Shown piece after piece: positions 10,042 through 20,844 of a stretch of 64,000 nucleotides of DNA; within the stretch, counting starts at the first letter, position 1; each line of letters opens with the position of its first letter. A program made the position numbers and the translations under genes. The stretch covers positions 62,001 to 126,000 of the forward strand of contig JAHLKG010000009.1 in NCBI GenBank assembly GCA_025526995.1, given 5' to 3'. This stretch comes from Powellomyces hirtus (lineage: Eukaryota; Chytridiomycota; Chytridiomycetes; Spizellomycetales; Powellomycetaceae). The notes under the pieces were generated by a model, which was not told the origin of the DNA, did no database searches, and saw nothing but the letters and a program-made list of their open reading frames with translations.

Positions 10042-12679
10042 ATGCAATGCCTATTCGCATCTCGCAGCGGCGTCCTCCCGCGTCTCCTATCAAAACGAGT
10101 TGTTCGCGCGGGCTGTAGTGTGCGGGTCACAGCCGCGACGTCACCATCATTCCATCCCGCTCATGTTGCCCGAACTCAGGTTCCGTATAGTAATCATAGA
10201 GCTGTTGGTCCGAATGCTGCAGGTGCGGGGACGGGCTGAAAGTGGGGGGGTTTGGTTTGAGCACAGTGGTTGATTGGTGTGTGTAGATTTGGGTGAATAT
10301 AAGAGTCAGGTTCGGCAATTGAAACGGGAGGTTACGGAAGGTAGGGGTGGGGGGGGGGCCCAATCTTGCAAGTGAGAAAGCGAGAGTGTGAGGGTTTACC
10401 TATTCGTGTCTGGACATAGTGAAGCAAAGAGCGAGCCGGAAAAAGATCTTGCAGGGGTCGCAAAAAGTGGTCGCGTTGGCCATGGTGAGGTGAGAGAGAG
10501 AGCGAGCGAGCGAGCGGGGCGGCCCCTAACTTCCGACCACGGAAGACGAAACTCAAAACTTGCGGGGTGGTTTTTTCCAGCAATGTGGCTCTGTTCTCGG
10601 GAAAGCTGTATGCGGCGAGCGTATCCGGCTCCGCGTCAATGTTCTCAGAGTATGTAAAAGCCGAGTGCCGCTTTGAGATGGGATGAGATGGTATTGATGT
10701 TGTTCTATTGATTGGGTTGGCAGAGCGCTGCACTCGTTAGCAGATGGTGGGTGACTGCTGGTTGAAGGTGATTTTATACATGCCCGTTGAGAAACTGAAT
10801 GATCTACGATTGCTATGCTTCGCAGTGCTTAACGAGAGGTGGGTTGTTGTATTTCGGTCTCACAATCTGCGAGATCACTGACCCCCTTGACGCTGCGATA
10901 GTCTTCTGATGTGGGGAATATGGAGATCATTACGCGTACCTGGTATGCCACAAAAAAAGGGATCCATCATCCAAAATCAAACACACCATCTAAACCCATT
11001 CGCGACAGATCCGCAACACCCCTACGGCTTCACATCCGAACGCTACGCATGGGCGCTCGTTAGCGGAGTCGGTGCGTCCCTCACCCCCAACACAACTCTT
11101 GCCCCGCCCTTCCCACAGTGAATGGTGACTCTGACCCTATTCCCAACCCCCAGGCATCTTCTTCCTGGGCGGCGGCGTATCCCTCTACCACGGCATCAGC
11201 GGCTTGATACATGCGCAACACGTCCTCGGCGACGTGACGTCGTCGTGGATGGCCCTGGGTGCTTCGTTGTTGTTTGAAGGAGGTGTGTTGTGTTACAGAG
11301 TAACGAGCATAACCCTGAAAGCGACGACTGATTTTCCGAGGCAAAGGTACAATGACATATGCATATCGACATATTGCCAAGAGTGCCGAGACGGCGGGGG
11401 TCAGCGTTGTAGAGTATGTGCCAAAGTCGCGGGCCGGGGGGAGTAACCCAAAGTTTGATCGCGGGCAATTGATGTTTTGCGTCTGAGCAGTTACCTTCGA
11501 CGAGGCGCGGATCCGACGGCGGTTCAAGTCTTTGTGGAGGTTTGTTGGTTGGCAGCAGTGTCGGCAAATGTGTGTTTTACATGTCATGAAACTAAACCCC
11601 CGGTCTCACAAGGACTGTGCAGCAGGTAAATAAAAAGGGCCGCGAAACCGGGCACCCCCAAACCATCAAACGAGAATGTGCTGCCATTATGCTGACCCCA
11701 CCCTTGCGCGCGGCAAACTCGGTTGCGTGATTGGATAGTATCGGGGGTCGTGATTGCCGGCACGTGTCTCAGCCTGGCCAAGTATCTCCAGAACCCGCTG
11801 ATTGACTCGGTCGGGTCCATCACGATCGGCGTGCTCCTGTCGGCGGTCGCCACGTTCCTGATCAAACGCAATATCGCGGGCTTGGTCGAGACCCGCATGC
11901 CCGCCCATCGCGAGCGCGAGATTGTCGCAGAGTTGGAGAGTGATCCCGTCGTGAGGTGCGCATTGGCGAGGATTTCCTTTCGCTGGGGCTCCCCACCGCG
12001 GCGCGCTACTCAGGCTGTTTTTTTTTTTTTTTTTTTTTTTTTCGTCCTCCCAGCTCGGTCCAGGACGTTAAATCCACCGCACTAGGTCCCGAATGGGCGC
12101 GGTTCAAAGGCACGTAAAAAACAACGCACTTCCCATCCGCGCACCCCCCCCCCCCCCCTTCCACATCTAAACCCCAACACACTCCACGCACACAGCCGAA
12201 ATCCTCTTCAACGGCGAAGAAGTCACGGCGCGCTACCTCTCACGCAACCCGGACCTCTTTTCCCACGAATACGAGACGCTCAAAACACTCACCACGCGCC
12301 GCGAGGTCGAACTGTGGGTGCAGCGCCAGGGCGGCCGTATTGTCTCGACCCTTGGCAATGAGGTTGATCGACTGGAGCTGAATATCATGGTAAATTGTTG
12401 CACAGTGGAAACGTTTTTGCGTAGGGGGAAATGCATTGGCTCTGCTCTGACACATTATCTATCCCCCCCGTACCTTTGATTTTGCACGTTTTTTAGAGGA
12501 AACGACCCGAAGTGAAGCATATGTACGTTTTGTTCCTTTATTATTTTGTGTGTTTTTTTTACTTGGCAACTGTTTTTTTTTTTTTTGGTTTGGTTGTGAA
12601 AATCCCGCTCCGTTCGCCCCGTGCTAACACAATCCCCCCTTTCCACACACACACACTCGGCAGTGATCTCGAAATGTAA
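10042..12679 (+). CDS. SLC30A9-like mitochondrial zinc transporter (cation diffusion facilitator)
   Basis: CDF carriers move Zn2+ across membranes; the SLC30A9 group has been linked to zinc export from mitochondria. The start MQCLFASRSGVLPRLLSKR is a mitochondrial-type leader. I resolve about 17 exons, all joining in frame, giving in order KVVALAMVSNVALFSGKLYA, SGSASMFSEALHSLADVLNE, DPQHPYGFTSERYAWALV, GIFFLGGGVSLYHGISGLIH, VIAGTCLSLAKYLQNPLIDS and the C-terminal domain ending NEVDRLELNIMRKRPEVKHI then DLEM. Metal-site HSLAD and the D of NPLIDS are present. Exons include 13-nt ones at 10826-10838 and 11613-11625, 23 nt at 10724-10746, 26 nt at 12497-12522 and a final 16 nt at 12664-12679. One junction after FK near 12110 is ambiguous between GC and GT donors. 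A 25-T run (12018-12042) is the polypyrimidine tract of one acceptor. An (AT)n tract lies upstream at 9801-9823. Confidence 0.9.
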
Positions 12680-13261
12680 GTCTGTGCACCTGAAATTTTG
12701 TACTGTACCCCACCCCGCCTCCGCTTCTCACTTTCAAACTGCAGTCTTTGAAAAGAACTCACCCCCCTCCGCTCCGCCGCCTCCGCCGCCGCCACTCGCG
12801 TTTTTCTTTCGCCCCCCCCCCCCCCCCCCCCGGGGCCAAACCCCACCCTGCCACACACTCGCCCGTCGCGGCACGACCAGCATGCACTTTTGCAGTACCA
12901 GGGATAACGATAGCATTACACAAACACCCGTAGGTCGTGCGAAATAATAATAATAATAATAATACCCGCGTGGGGGCAGCAAATGAATGGGAACATACAT
13001 GATATCATGGTATTGAAAGTTGCCACAGAAGAAAAGTAAAAGAAAAAACGACACCTTTTCATTACTGGGTGGCAAAACCAGCGAGCGACAAAACAGCGCC
13101 GCCGAGGGAGCGAAAAAAATGTGAATAATGTAAAAAGCCCCCCCCCCCCCCCCCCTCCACCCAGTGCAGGGTCGCTGAGCAAAAGCGGGCCTATTGCCGG
13201 GGGTGACTCAAGAACCCAATCCGCCCAACCCATGCGGGGGTTTGTGTGTGTGCACCACACA
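12680..13261. other. Tail-to-tail spacer rich in simple repeats
   Basis: The spacer lies between the 3' ends of the zinc transporter and FIP1. It holds C homopolymers near 12812-12830 and 13139-13156, a (CCG)n patch near 12775-12795 and an (AAT)n tract near 12944-12963. Long open frames here are low-complexity translations. No gene is supported. Confidence 0.6.
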
Positions 13262-15509
13262 TCACGGTTCCGATTTGGGGGGGATGACGGGTGGGGGTGG
13301 TGGTGACCGGGCGCGTCCGCGTGCGTCCCCGCTGCCGCCGCCGCGGCTGGTGGTGGTGGTGGTGGTGGCGTAACTCGAGCCCCGTTGTTGTTGTTGTTGT
13401 TGTTGTTGTTGTTGGTGGTGGTTGTGGTGGTGGTCAAAAGGCGGGGCGCGTGCTCCAAAGGGCGGGCGGTATGCTACAGAAACATTATCGCACCCATCAT
13501 GCAGTGGTTAGTGTTTTGCGGAATGGCCAAAGCAGAGCACACCAGGTGGCGGGGGGCGGGGGGGAGGGGGGGGGGGGAAGAACGTATTGGTGGTGGTTAT
13601 AACTCACGCGGCTCCATGTCCATTGGATAAAACGGCCCTCGATCTCCACGCATCGCGCGTGGCGGGAGGATGATTCCGCGGGGCCCGCCGCCGCCGCCGC
13701 CGCTGCCGGGGCGGATCGGCATGGGGCCGCGTTGCTGGCGGTACGGGTCGAACCCTGGGACGAGGTCCGGGGGCATGAAGGGCGGTGGCATGTGGCCGTA
13801 GGCGTCCTGGAACGCAACCAAAGTGGGGGGGGGGGGTTATTGATGGTGGTGTCAGCCGGCAGCGGTAAGAGTGAGTCGTTACGAACCGGACTTGCAAACA
13901 TCCCCATTGGTGGTGGACCTGGGCGCGAAACGAAAGGGGATGGGAGGTTGAGTTCATGTATGCACTGTGTTTAGACGAAAGCGTGTTATTGTGGCGCCGC
14001 AAACCAACCTCCAAAATCCGGGTTAAATGCATCTGGGAAGAAGCGGGGGTCGCGCATGTGTCTGCCATGTCACCCAAAATGCAAAGTTTTGATCGCGTCA
14101 GCCGCCCCCCAGTTCATCTCACAGCTCACTCCTAAAGAAAACGTCTGTTTCCCGACGTACCTCTCCCGCCCGTCATCACCCCCTTCGTGGCCATCGTCGT
14201 CTTCGCGAGGTCGTTTTCCGCCTTTTGGGTGTGGGAGAGTGAGGTTAGGAAAATGAGTTGTTTTGGGGGGGAGGGGGTATGTGTTTACCTGCGCGCATCT
14301 CGAATTGTCCAGGGCGAGGCATACCTGGGTAATGCGGTATTGGGATTCCCATGGCATCGGTTGCAAAGTCGGGTGCTGACAAGTCGGGTTTGCCACCGAC
14401 CTGAGATGTGAGAAAAACACGATCGCCCAATCAGTTATGCGAGCCCACAGATGTTTTTAGAAAACTGACAGACCCCTCCCACACACACTCACATCCCCCG
14501 CGAATTCCTCCCGCATGCGTTTCTGCTTGCTACAATATGCCTTCCAGCTCTGTTCATTGAACCCGTAGTTGAAAAAATCCGTAATGTCGGCTCCGGGGCG
14601 GCGCCACGGTTTGTCGTCGAGGGATTCGAGGTCGAGGTTATAGAGCTCCATGCCGTCGAATTCGCCAATTTCGTCCACGTCCACAACGGCTTTTTGGATC
14701 ACGGGTGGGCGCGCAGGCGGGGCGACTGTGCCGTCTGGTGACAACGTGGGGTGAGTCAGAGGGGCGGTGAGGGGATTTGGGATGGGGCGAGGGGAGCTAC
14801 CTTGACGCGGGATGGAGGCTCCGACTTTAACTTGGGTTCGTGTTATTGGACTTGCTTTGCTGTTGATGTTGGGTAGTTTAGTCTTGAGATTGGCTACTTC
14901 CCCCATCAAGAGTTATTTTCAGGCATTTACGTTTCTGGTGCACTGGTCCGTTGTATGATATTTGCCTGCTGAGCCTGTGCGGGCGCTGACGGCACTTGCT
15001 GAATGTTGTTTTGAGCAGGGTTGGGTGCCCCGGTATCCAGAACAATCTCAATGTCCTGTATTGCGAAAAGGATGAGTTTTATGGAGTCGCTTTTCGCGAA
15101 AGATCACCGCTGGCTGCAGCTTTACATCGTCGCTATCCTCCTCGTCGTCTTCATCTTCGTCTAGTTCAAACGTGTTTGCTGTTGCGTCCTCCGCCTTGAC
15201 GCTAGTAAGGCGGAATATGATGAGTTCCTTTGCCGTGTTTGGCGAGGGAGATTTTCTCGAGGCCCAACCTTTGTGGTATCGGCATGCTGGAGCCCGGGGT
15301 ATCGTAGACTTCGTCGTCTTCTGGGGGCTCGTATGGCACATCATCTTCCTCTTCGTCTGCAGCGGCTGGAGGTGCATCTTGATGTTCAGGAGCTGAGGGA
15401 GGCGAGATCAGCGACAGGTGTCATGCGGGTAGGGGCGCATATTGGAGGCGATACCTGGTTCTTGTTTGGAAGGCGCATCTCCATACATGAATTCGTCGTC
15501 ATCGTCCAT
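13262..15509 (-). CDS. FIP1: Pre-mRNA 3'-end processing factor FIP1
   Basis: FIP1 is a subunit of the cleavage and polyadenylation factor that tethers poly(A) polymerase to the complex. The ATG at 15509 opens an acidic N-terminus ([13 protein letters not shown]), then an acidic exon with [19 protein letters not shown] and [17 protein letters not shown]. The diagnostic Fip1 motif follows in a central exon: [18 protein letters not shown] then [17 protein letters not shown]. The tail is Pro/Gly/Arg-rich ([31 protein letters not shown]). A perfect donor GTGAGT at 13608-13603 joins in frame to an exon at about 13480 giving [14 protein letters not shown], His repeats, ten Gln (CAA x10), a Thr run and a Pro-rich end KSEP-TGA. 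Reading through that donor would stop six bases later instead. About eight or nine exons. Confidence 0.9.
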
Positions 15510-15687
15510 AGCGCGAGTTTCAGGTATTGTGAGGATTATCTACGGTTTTGTTTCGTTTCAATTTGTGAGCCTGTCGAAGGACTCCAGTGTCCGAGAAAAG
15601 CCACACGCGCAGCAAACAAGGAACTCATCCCATTTCGCGAACGAACAATTCACTTCTCCCAAGACGAGTCAGTCCACACACGCCGAC
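15510..15687. promoter_or_regulatory. Divergent promoter between FIP1 and POLA2
   Basis: Only 178 bases separate the two start codons, which point away from each other, so the promoters must be compact and overlapping or shared. No TATA box is evident. The frame of the POLA2 gene stays open upstream into FIP1, but the ATG at 15688 is the sensible start. Confidence 0.55.
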
Positions 15688-17835
15688 ATGTTGACCGCTA
15701 CGGCAGGCACAGCTCGGGACGAGGTGCTATCCGCCTTCGGGCCGCGTCTCGCACAATCCCCCGAAGTGTTGGAACGGCTCGTATCATATACCAAGATCTT
15801 TAATGTCGCAGCCGAAGATCTGCATGCAAAGTGGGAGGCGTACACACTCACGCCCGCCGCCCAGCGGGACGATGACGATTTGAGTGTGCCGACGCTGGCT
15901 CATTTGGATGATTTGCAGACCGAGCTGTTGCGGAAACAGCAGGCGGCGAAACAGGAGGCAGTGCTGGGCAATGCGGACTCGTTGCTGAATGTGCGGGATG
16001 TGAATCCGTTTACGGAGGGGAAGATGTTTACGAATGATTCGCTGCAGAATCTGTTTTCTGAGGGTGGGCAAGATAAGTTGGGCGGGTTCCGGACCCCGGC
16101 AAAAGTCAAACGAAAAGTGGTGCCCAAGGATGCCTCCACCTACAGCGCAGGTCGTTTCTCGGCGAGCAAAGGCACACCCGGCGGACTGTCAACACCCAAA
16201 ACGCCCGTCTCCATGCGATTTCGCCCTGGCGACATTTCACCCGGGTCACCCTTGACTCCGATGAGAGGCATGGGTGAGCGAACGACACCCGTAGCCAGTC
16301 CCAACGCCAAAGTGTTTGCGGACCGCCTAAACAAGAACAAAACAGAGGAAACGCTCAACGACCAAGTCCCGCTGCAAAAATCAAAGCCTGATGACGCTGT
16401 GCCATGCGAAATCACGTTGCTGCCCGGTCAGCAAACGGGGGGATACCGATACATGTATGAAAGGTTGATGGAACGAGGCGACTATCTTGATGATCGAATC
16501 AACACTTTTGCGGATCTGATCACGGAAGCGGTCCAAAGCAGAGTCAAAGAGGAAGACCGGACCGACGTGCATGTGCAACATCCGGGAAATCCCAGCCAGG
16601 ACACACTGTTCACTGTGGGAAGGGTATGCTGTGACGCTGTTGTTGAGAAAGCAAAGCTGAATGATCAGTCGGTGGTCCTGGAGGCGTCGAGAGCTATCGG
16701 TGCGGGAGACCGGGTCAAGATCAATCTCCGCGAAATGCCTGGCTATGCCTTGTTTCCCGGTCAGATCATCGGCCTCGAAGGTATGAACGCCAGCGGAAGA
16801 CTCATCAATGCTACGAAACTGTATCAGCCCCAGTTACCGCCGAAAGCCACCACCACGCCGTCCCAGCTGGCTGCCCTTTATCCCGAAGACAACCCCGCCT
16901 CTGAGCGCCCTGTCAATGTGTTTATCGCCAACGGACCGTACACGCTGGACGACAGCCTGCAATACGAACCCTTCGAGGAGCTCGTGGTTGAAATCGAGAA
17001 AGAAATGCCCGATGTGGTGATTCTGCAAGGTCCCTTTGTGGATGCCAACCATCCGATGATCGAGGCTGGCAATGTAGACATGGAGTTGGACGAACTTTTC
17101 CGCGTGTGTATAGCTCCACGCGTAACGCGGATTCTGCAGGCGCGGAAAGACAACATTAAGGTCATTATGATCCCGTCTACTCGAGACGCATGCTCGGAAT
17201 GGGTGTCCTTCCCGCAACCCTCGCTTGCCGCAGGGCTGGACGAGCGCGCAGCATTGGAACGGCGCCGAATCCTCGGCATCCCAGGCGAAGTGATGTTGTT
17301 TCCCAACCCCGTGCAATTCACAGTCAATGAAGTGGTCTTTGCGTGCTGCAGTACCGACGTCTTATGGCAGATTGCCGCTGAAGAACTTGCCCGGGTCCCC
17401 CGACCCGACGCTCAACACTCGGGCGATCCCATCCCGGGCCATAAGATCTCGCGGTTGTTCCGACACATGATGAGCCAACGTAGTTTCTACCCCCTCTTCC
17501 CACCAGCGTTGGACGACGCGTGTTTAGATCTGTCCCGCTCAGCGGCTCTCGAATTGCAAGCCACCCCCGACGTGTTGGTTGTGGGAAGCCGGCTGCAGTA
17601 CACGGCTCGTAAAGTGGAGGGATGTCTTTGCATCAACCCCGGTCTGCTCGTCAAGGGACGCGCCGGAGGAACATTTGCCAAGATGTGTATTTGGCCCCTG
17701 GATATGGCGCGGGTGAGAGACATGGTCAAACAGCGGGACGCGGACGCGATGGATGTGGATGGACAGCAAGTGGAGGAAGATGCGATTGCCAATGCTTTGG
17801 ACGAACGGTGCCGAGTTGAGATTCAGAGAATTTAA
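15688..17835 (+). CDS. POL12: DNA polymerase alpha subunit B
   Basis: This is the non-catalytic B subunit of the polymerase alpha-primase complex, which starts Okazaki fragments in the nucleus. One intronless frame of 715 codons begins MLTATAGTARDEV. An N-terminal helical domain (AFGPRLAQSPEVLERLVSYT) is followed by a Ser/Thr/Pro-rich linker with many SP/TP sites (TPKTPVSMRFRPGD, PGSPLTPMRG) that are candidate CDK targets. The OB fold and inactive phosphoesterase domain then carry INLREMPGYALFPGQIIGLE, VVILQGPFVDANHPMIEAG, VIMIPSTRDACSEWVSFPQP and NPVQFTVNEVVFACCSTDVL, with CLCINPGLLVKG near the end. Length fits the family (about 600-700). It shares a 178-bp promoter with FIP1. Confidence 0.94.
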   Translation: MLTATAGTARDEVLSAFGPRLAQSPEVLERLVSYTKIFNVAAEDLHAKWEAYTLTPAAQRDDDDLSVPTLAHLDDLQTELLRKQQAAKQEAVLGNADSLLNVRDVNPFTEGKMFTNDSLQNLFSEGGQDKLGGFRTPAKVKRKVVPKDASTYSAGRFSASKGTPGGLSTPKTPVSMRFRPGDISPGSPLTPMRGMGERTTPVASPNAKVFADRLNKNKTEETLNDQVPLQKSKPDDAVPCEITLLPGQQTGGYRYMYERLMERGDYLDDRINTFADLITEAVQSRVKEEDRTDVHVQHPGNPSQDTLFTVGRVCCDAVVEKAKLNDQSVVLEASRAIGAGDRVKINLREMPGYALFPGQIIGLEGMNASGRLINATKLYQPQLPPKATTTPSQLAALYPEDNPASERPVNVFIANGPYTLDDSLQYEPFEELVVEIEKEMPDVVILQGPFVDANHPMIEAGNVDMELDELFRVCIAPRVTRILQARKDNIKVIMIPSTRDACSEWVSFPQPSLAAGLDERAALERRRILGIPGEVMLFPNPVQFTVNEVVFACCSTDVLWQIAAEELARVPRPDAQHSGDPIPGHKISRLFRHMMSQRSFYPLFPPALDDACLDLSRSAALELQATPDVLVVGSRLQYTARKVEGCLCINPGLLVKGRAGGTFAKMCIWPLDMARVRDMVKQRDADAMDVDGQQVEEDAIANALDERCRVEIQRI

Positions 17836-18013
17836 AGAACATGACGATGTTTGTACCTATGTAAATATTGAGAGATTTCATGTGCTTTTTCAACACGTAT
17901 TATAAATTATACTGTTTGCTATCAATGTGTTCAAGTCTCAGTAGTGTACAGTTTTGCAGTGTTCTTCAAAAAGTTCCAGAAGCAGAATAACAAACAACTA
18001 TATAGCGAGCCCA
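17836..18013. terminator. Shared 3' region of POL12 and ERG3
   Basis: A 178-base AT-rich spacer between two convergent stop codons; it must contain both cleavage/polyadenylation sites. An ATTATAAATTAT-like stretch near 17899-17911 is the most A/T-rich part. Inferred from arrangement. Confidence 0.45.
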
Positions 18014-19091
18014 TCAATCACATGCCGCGAGTGCGGCCCCCTTGCGCTCTCGTACCCCATCGCTCTTTACTTTGCCCAGTGGCACGCGCTGCGCGTCCTG
18101 CAGGACGTTCTTGACGGCATCTATTTTGGTGGCGCCTGCTGGCCGATCAAAGAACATTTCCTCTTCAAACTGCTTTGTTGGGCGTTTGTAAGAGCCGCCA
18201 ATCCGGTCCCTGCCAAAACAATTGCGTCATTAGGTTTTTAATGGTTACGCAGAGAGCTTTATGGGGTGGGACGTACCACAACGTCGTGTACTGGCCATAA
18301 TTGTAGTTGAATTCGAGATGATGAACCGTATGGTGCGCGGAGCTGTTGATGGCTGGGTGCTGCGTGAAATATGCTCCATCGTGGATGCTGATGGTCCACA
18401 TTTGCACAATGACGAATGCGGCCAGGTACGCATAGACATGCATCGGGAACAGGTACACGAAAAGGTGGTATGGAATTGACTGGAAGTATCCATCCTATGA
18501 AGGCCAAAGGGAGACATGAGCGCCCTGTCTGTCATGTGCGCGATTCTCAAACACCGGGCTCACCAGAGGATGGAACGCAAAGCTCGCAAACGGGGTAGAC
18601 ACCTTCCAGGCATGATGCTGCTTGTGCAACCACCCGTAGAGCATGGGATGATGTTCCCACCGATGAATCCAGTAAATTCCACAATCCGTGAACGCCAAAA
18701 AGGCCAAAATGCTGAACGCAAAGTAACCCCACCCCCACTCGTCCACATTCTTGTACAATTTACTGTACCCTCGAATCTCGAAAAAGAACCACGGAACCGT
18801 TACGAGCGCTGTTATCGGGAACGAGGTGACAGAGAGCTTAATTTCCCTCCATATCTGATTTGGGAGATACTTTGGATGCTTGAGAATTCGCTGGTCAAAG
18901 AGCGTGTAGTAGGAGAGGGTGGAGAAGAGGAAGTAGAGGATGTTGACTCCGACGAGGGAAATGAGCCAGAGGGAGAGGCATTGACGGAAGGCATGGTCGC
19001 GCGATGACACGTAGGGTTCGAGAACTTCGGGGAAGTGTTTGTAGACAGAGTCGAGACCGTGCTGGTCGGCGAGGTCCAAAATAATATCCAT
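18014..19091 (-). CDS. ERG3: C-5 sterol desaturase (Delta7-sterol 5(6)-desaturase)
   Basis: This ER membrane di-iron oxidase introduces the C5-C6 double bond late in ergosterol synthesis. The ATG at 19091 begins [20 protein letters not shown]. Transmembrane segments ([55 protein letters not shown]) precede the three histidine clusters HRWEHH, HKQHHAW and [18 protein letters not shown], spaced as in the fatty acid hydroxylase superfamily. Two introns split the gene (near 18495-18560 and 18200-18290). The C-terminus ends [14 protein letters not shown]. All catalytic histidines are present. Confidence 0.94.
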
Positions 19092-20046
19092 AGCTGATCA
19101 ATACCAGTCGTATGCGGATCGTGATTTCGTTGACGTCGGAGTCCAAATAAAAGTGTTCAAAATTCCTTTGTCGTTTCGTCCGGAGGTTCCTTCCGCGACG
19201 TGATTGTCAATACCGACGGGTTTCGCGGCTAACAATCTACTGCTTCACACAATCGTGCACTGCGAATGAGCGTTCGGGCTTCTATATCTGCAAAGAGGGT
19301 GTGTATCGTCTGCGTGGGAAGTTCAAATGTGCGGCGAGCATGTTCCGAGGAATACCTCAACAGGCGACTTTTGCAAAAATGGCAAACGCGGTCAGTCAGT
19401 GGGGTGATGTGTTCAAATCACGCCAGGTGAAAGGGAAAGGGAAAGAACGGTGGAGGATAAGTTTGACTTCTGTCACACCCGCAGCCTCCCACAGGAAATA
19501 GGGCATACAATACTACGAAAGAGGCAAAAGAGAGTCGGAGCTCATGCTGCTAAAGTTGTCCGATTGGTCGACCGTTCCTAAACCCGGACTATGCGCTTCC
19601 GGTTCTACAGTGGGTGCTCAAGTAGATGTATCTGGAAGGGTCTTATATCGTACTGTAAATCATAGGACCACTTTCTACGTAGTGGCATCCCTCTCTCTGG
19701 ACCGCCCTCTGTATTATCTCTGGAATGCTTCAATGATTTCCCGGCAGGCCATATCTCTTGGCATTAGCGCACCAGTCGCAGGTGTGAATATTCCCCCAAC
19801 TGGTGTAAACAATGTTGCTACTGGAGCATTTGACTTGGAGAAGAATCAATCCCGCTGCTGCCATACTTGTCCGATAGATAGGATATTCCTAATGTTTGCC
19901 TGCCTTATGCATTCTCGTTTGTGATTCATACCGTACGTTTTGGGCGGCTAGGCGCGTCACTTGTCACCGTCACGTCTATTTGCCGTTCTGTACAATCGCC
20001 TTTCAAACCGCCAATAATACACCCATCGACATATCCCTACTCCACA
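19092..20046. other. Spacer with unassigned short open frames
   Basis: It lies between the start codons of ERG3 (-) and ARPC5 (+). A frame from the ATG at 19267 (MSVRASISAKRVCIVC) and a 126-codon frame at 19544-19924 (MLLKLSDWSTVPKPGLC) are open but match nothing I know. GAAAGG repeats occur near 19430-19445. A small gene is possible. Confidence 0.35.
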
Positions 20047-20700
20047 ATGTCACACCGCAAAATAGACGTTGACAAGTTCGACGACGAGGATGCCTTTGTC
20101 GATGAAAATGCCACTGCACAGGGCTCCACGGCCGTATCAGCCCAAACAGAAGCGGACGTAGATGCGCGCGCAACCGAAGTTCGGAATTACCTGTCGCGGT
20201 ACGTCCACCTAAGTCCTATGAGCAAACAGTCCATGTTGGTGCTCATTCGAAGGCCTCTAGAGGAGACACGGGGGCTGCAGTCGTGAAGGCGCTTGAGAAC
20301 CCTCCCGCCGGGCGAGAGGTCACCACCGTCAAGGTAACAGCGCGGTCATCACAGCATCGGTGCTTCCTCGACAACGTTAGCGGTATTGAACATATCCTTA
20401 TAGGACAAGAACACAGCGACGGTGATGGCGGCGCTCGCAGCGGCAAAGTCGGGCGACATACTCAACATTGTAAAGAGTCTGGACTCAAAGCAGGTCGATA
20501 TACTGATGAAATACATATACCGCGGAATGGCTTCGCCAGAGCTATACAACTCGGCTGTGCTACTGACATGGCACGAAAAGGTATACTCCTTGACGAGGGT
20601 TTGTTACGAGACAGGATACTGATGGCATCCTTTGTAGGCAACGGAAGTTGCGGGGTTGGGCTCCATAGTGAGAGTGTTGACGGACAGAAGAACTGTATAG
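20047..20700 (+). CDS. ARC15: Actin-related protein 2/3 complex subunit 5
   Basis: ARPC5 (p16) is the smallest stabilising subunit of the Arp2/3 complex, which nucleates branched actin at the cell cortex. The start MSHRKIDVDKFDDEDAFVDE is typical. Later exons give AAVVKALENPPAGREVTTVK, then MAALAAAKSGDILNIVKSLD, KQVDILMKYIYRGMASPELY, NSAVLLTWHEK and the invariant C-terminus GLGSIVRVLTDRRTV. Three to four introns. It ends 144 bases before the convergent IBA57 stop. Confidence 0.93.
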
Positions 20701-20844
20701 GGCGTTCATTTCTTTCTCCACTTTTGATGATTGAAAATTGTTATATTTCACCACTAATTCTGCAAGCAAAACCCAAAATCTGACAATGCTAAATCATTCT
20801 GCGCTACTCTACGACTTGCGTCTATGGAAATCCGATATCCACGC

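Noticed and set aside
12748..13306. Pro-rich and poly-residue open frames
   Set aside because: They translate C, G and trinucleotide runs in the zinc-transporter/FIP1 spacer and have no splice or homology support.
15442..15687. Upstream extension of the POL12 reading frame
   Set aside because: It overlaps the FIP1 start exon on the other strand and lacks a family-like N-terminus; the ATG at 15688 fits the family.
16834..17327. Minus-strand frames of 150-160 codons
   Set aside because: Antisense to POL12; no domains.
19267..19501. Possible mitochondrial bL36-like ribosomal protein (MSVRAS start)
   Set aside because: Only the first residues resemble bL36; the conserved CxxC..C..H zinc pattern is absent.
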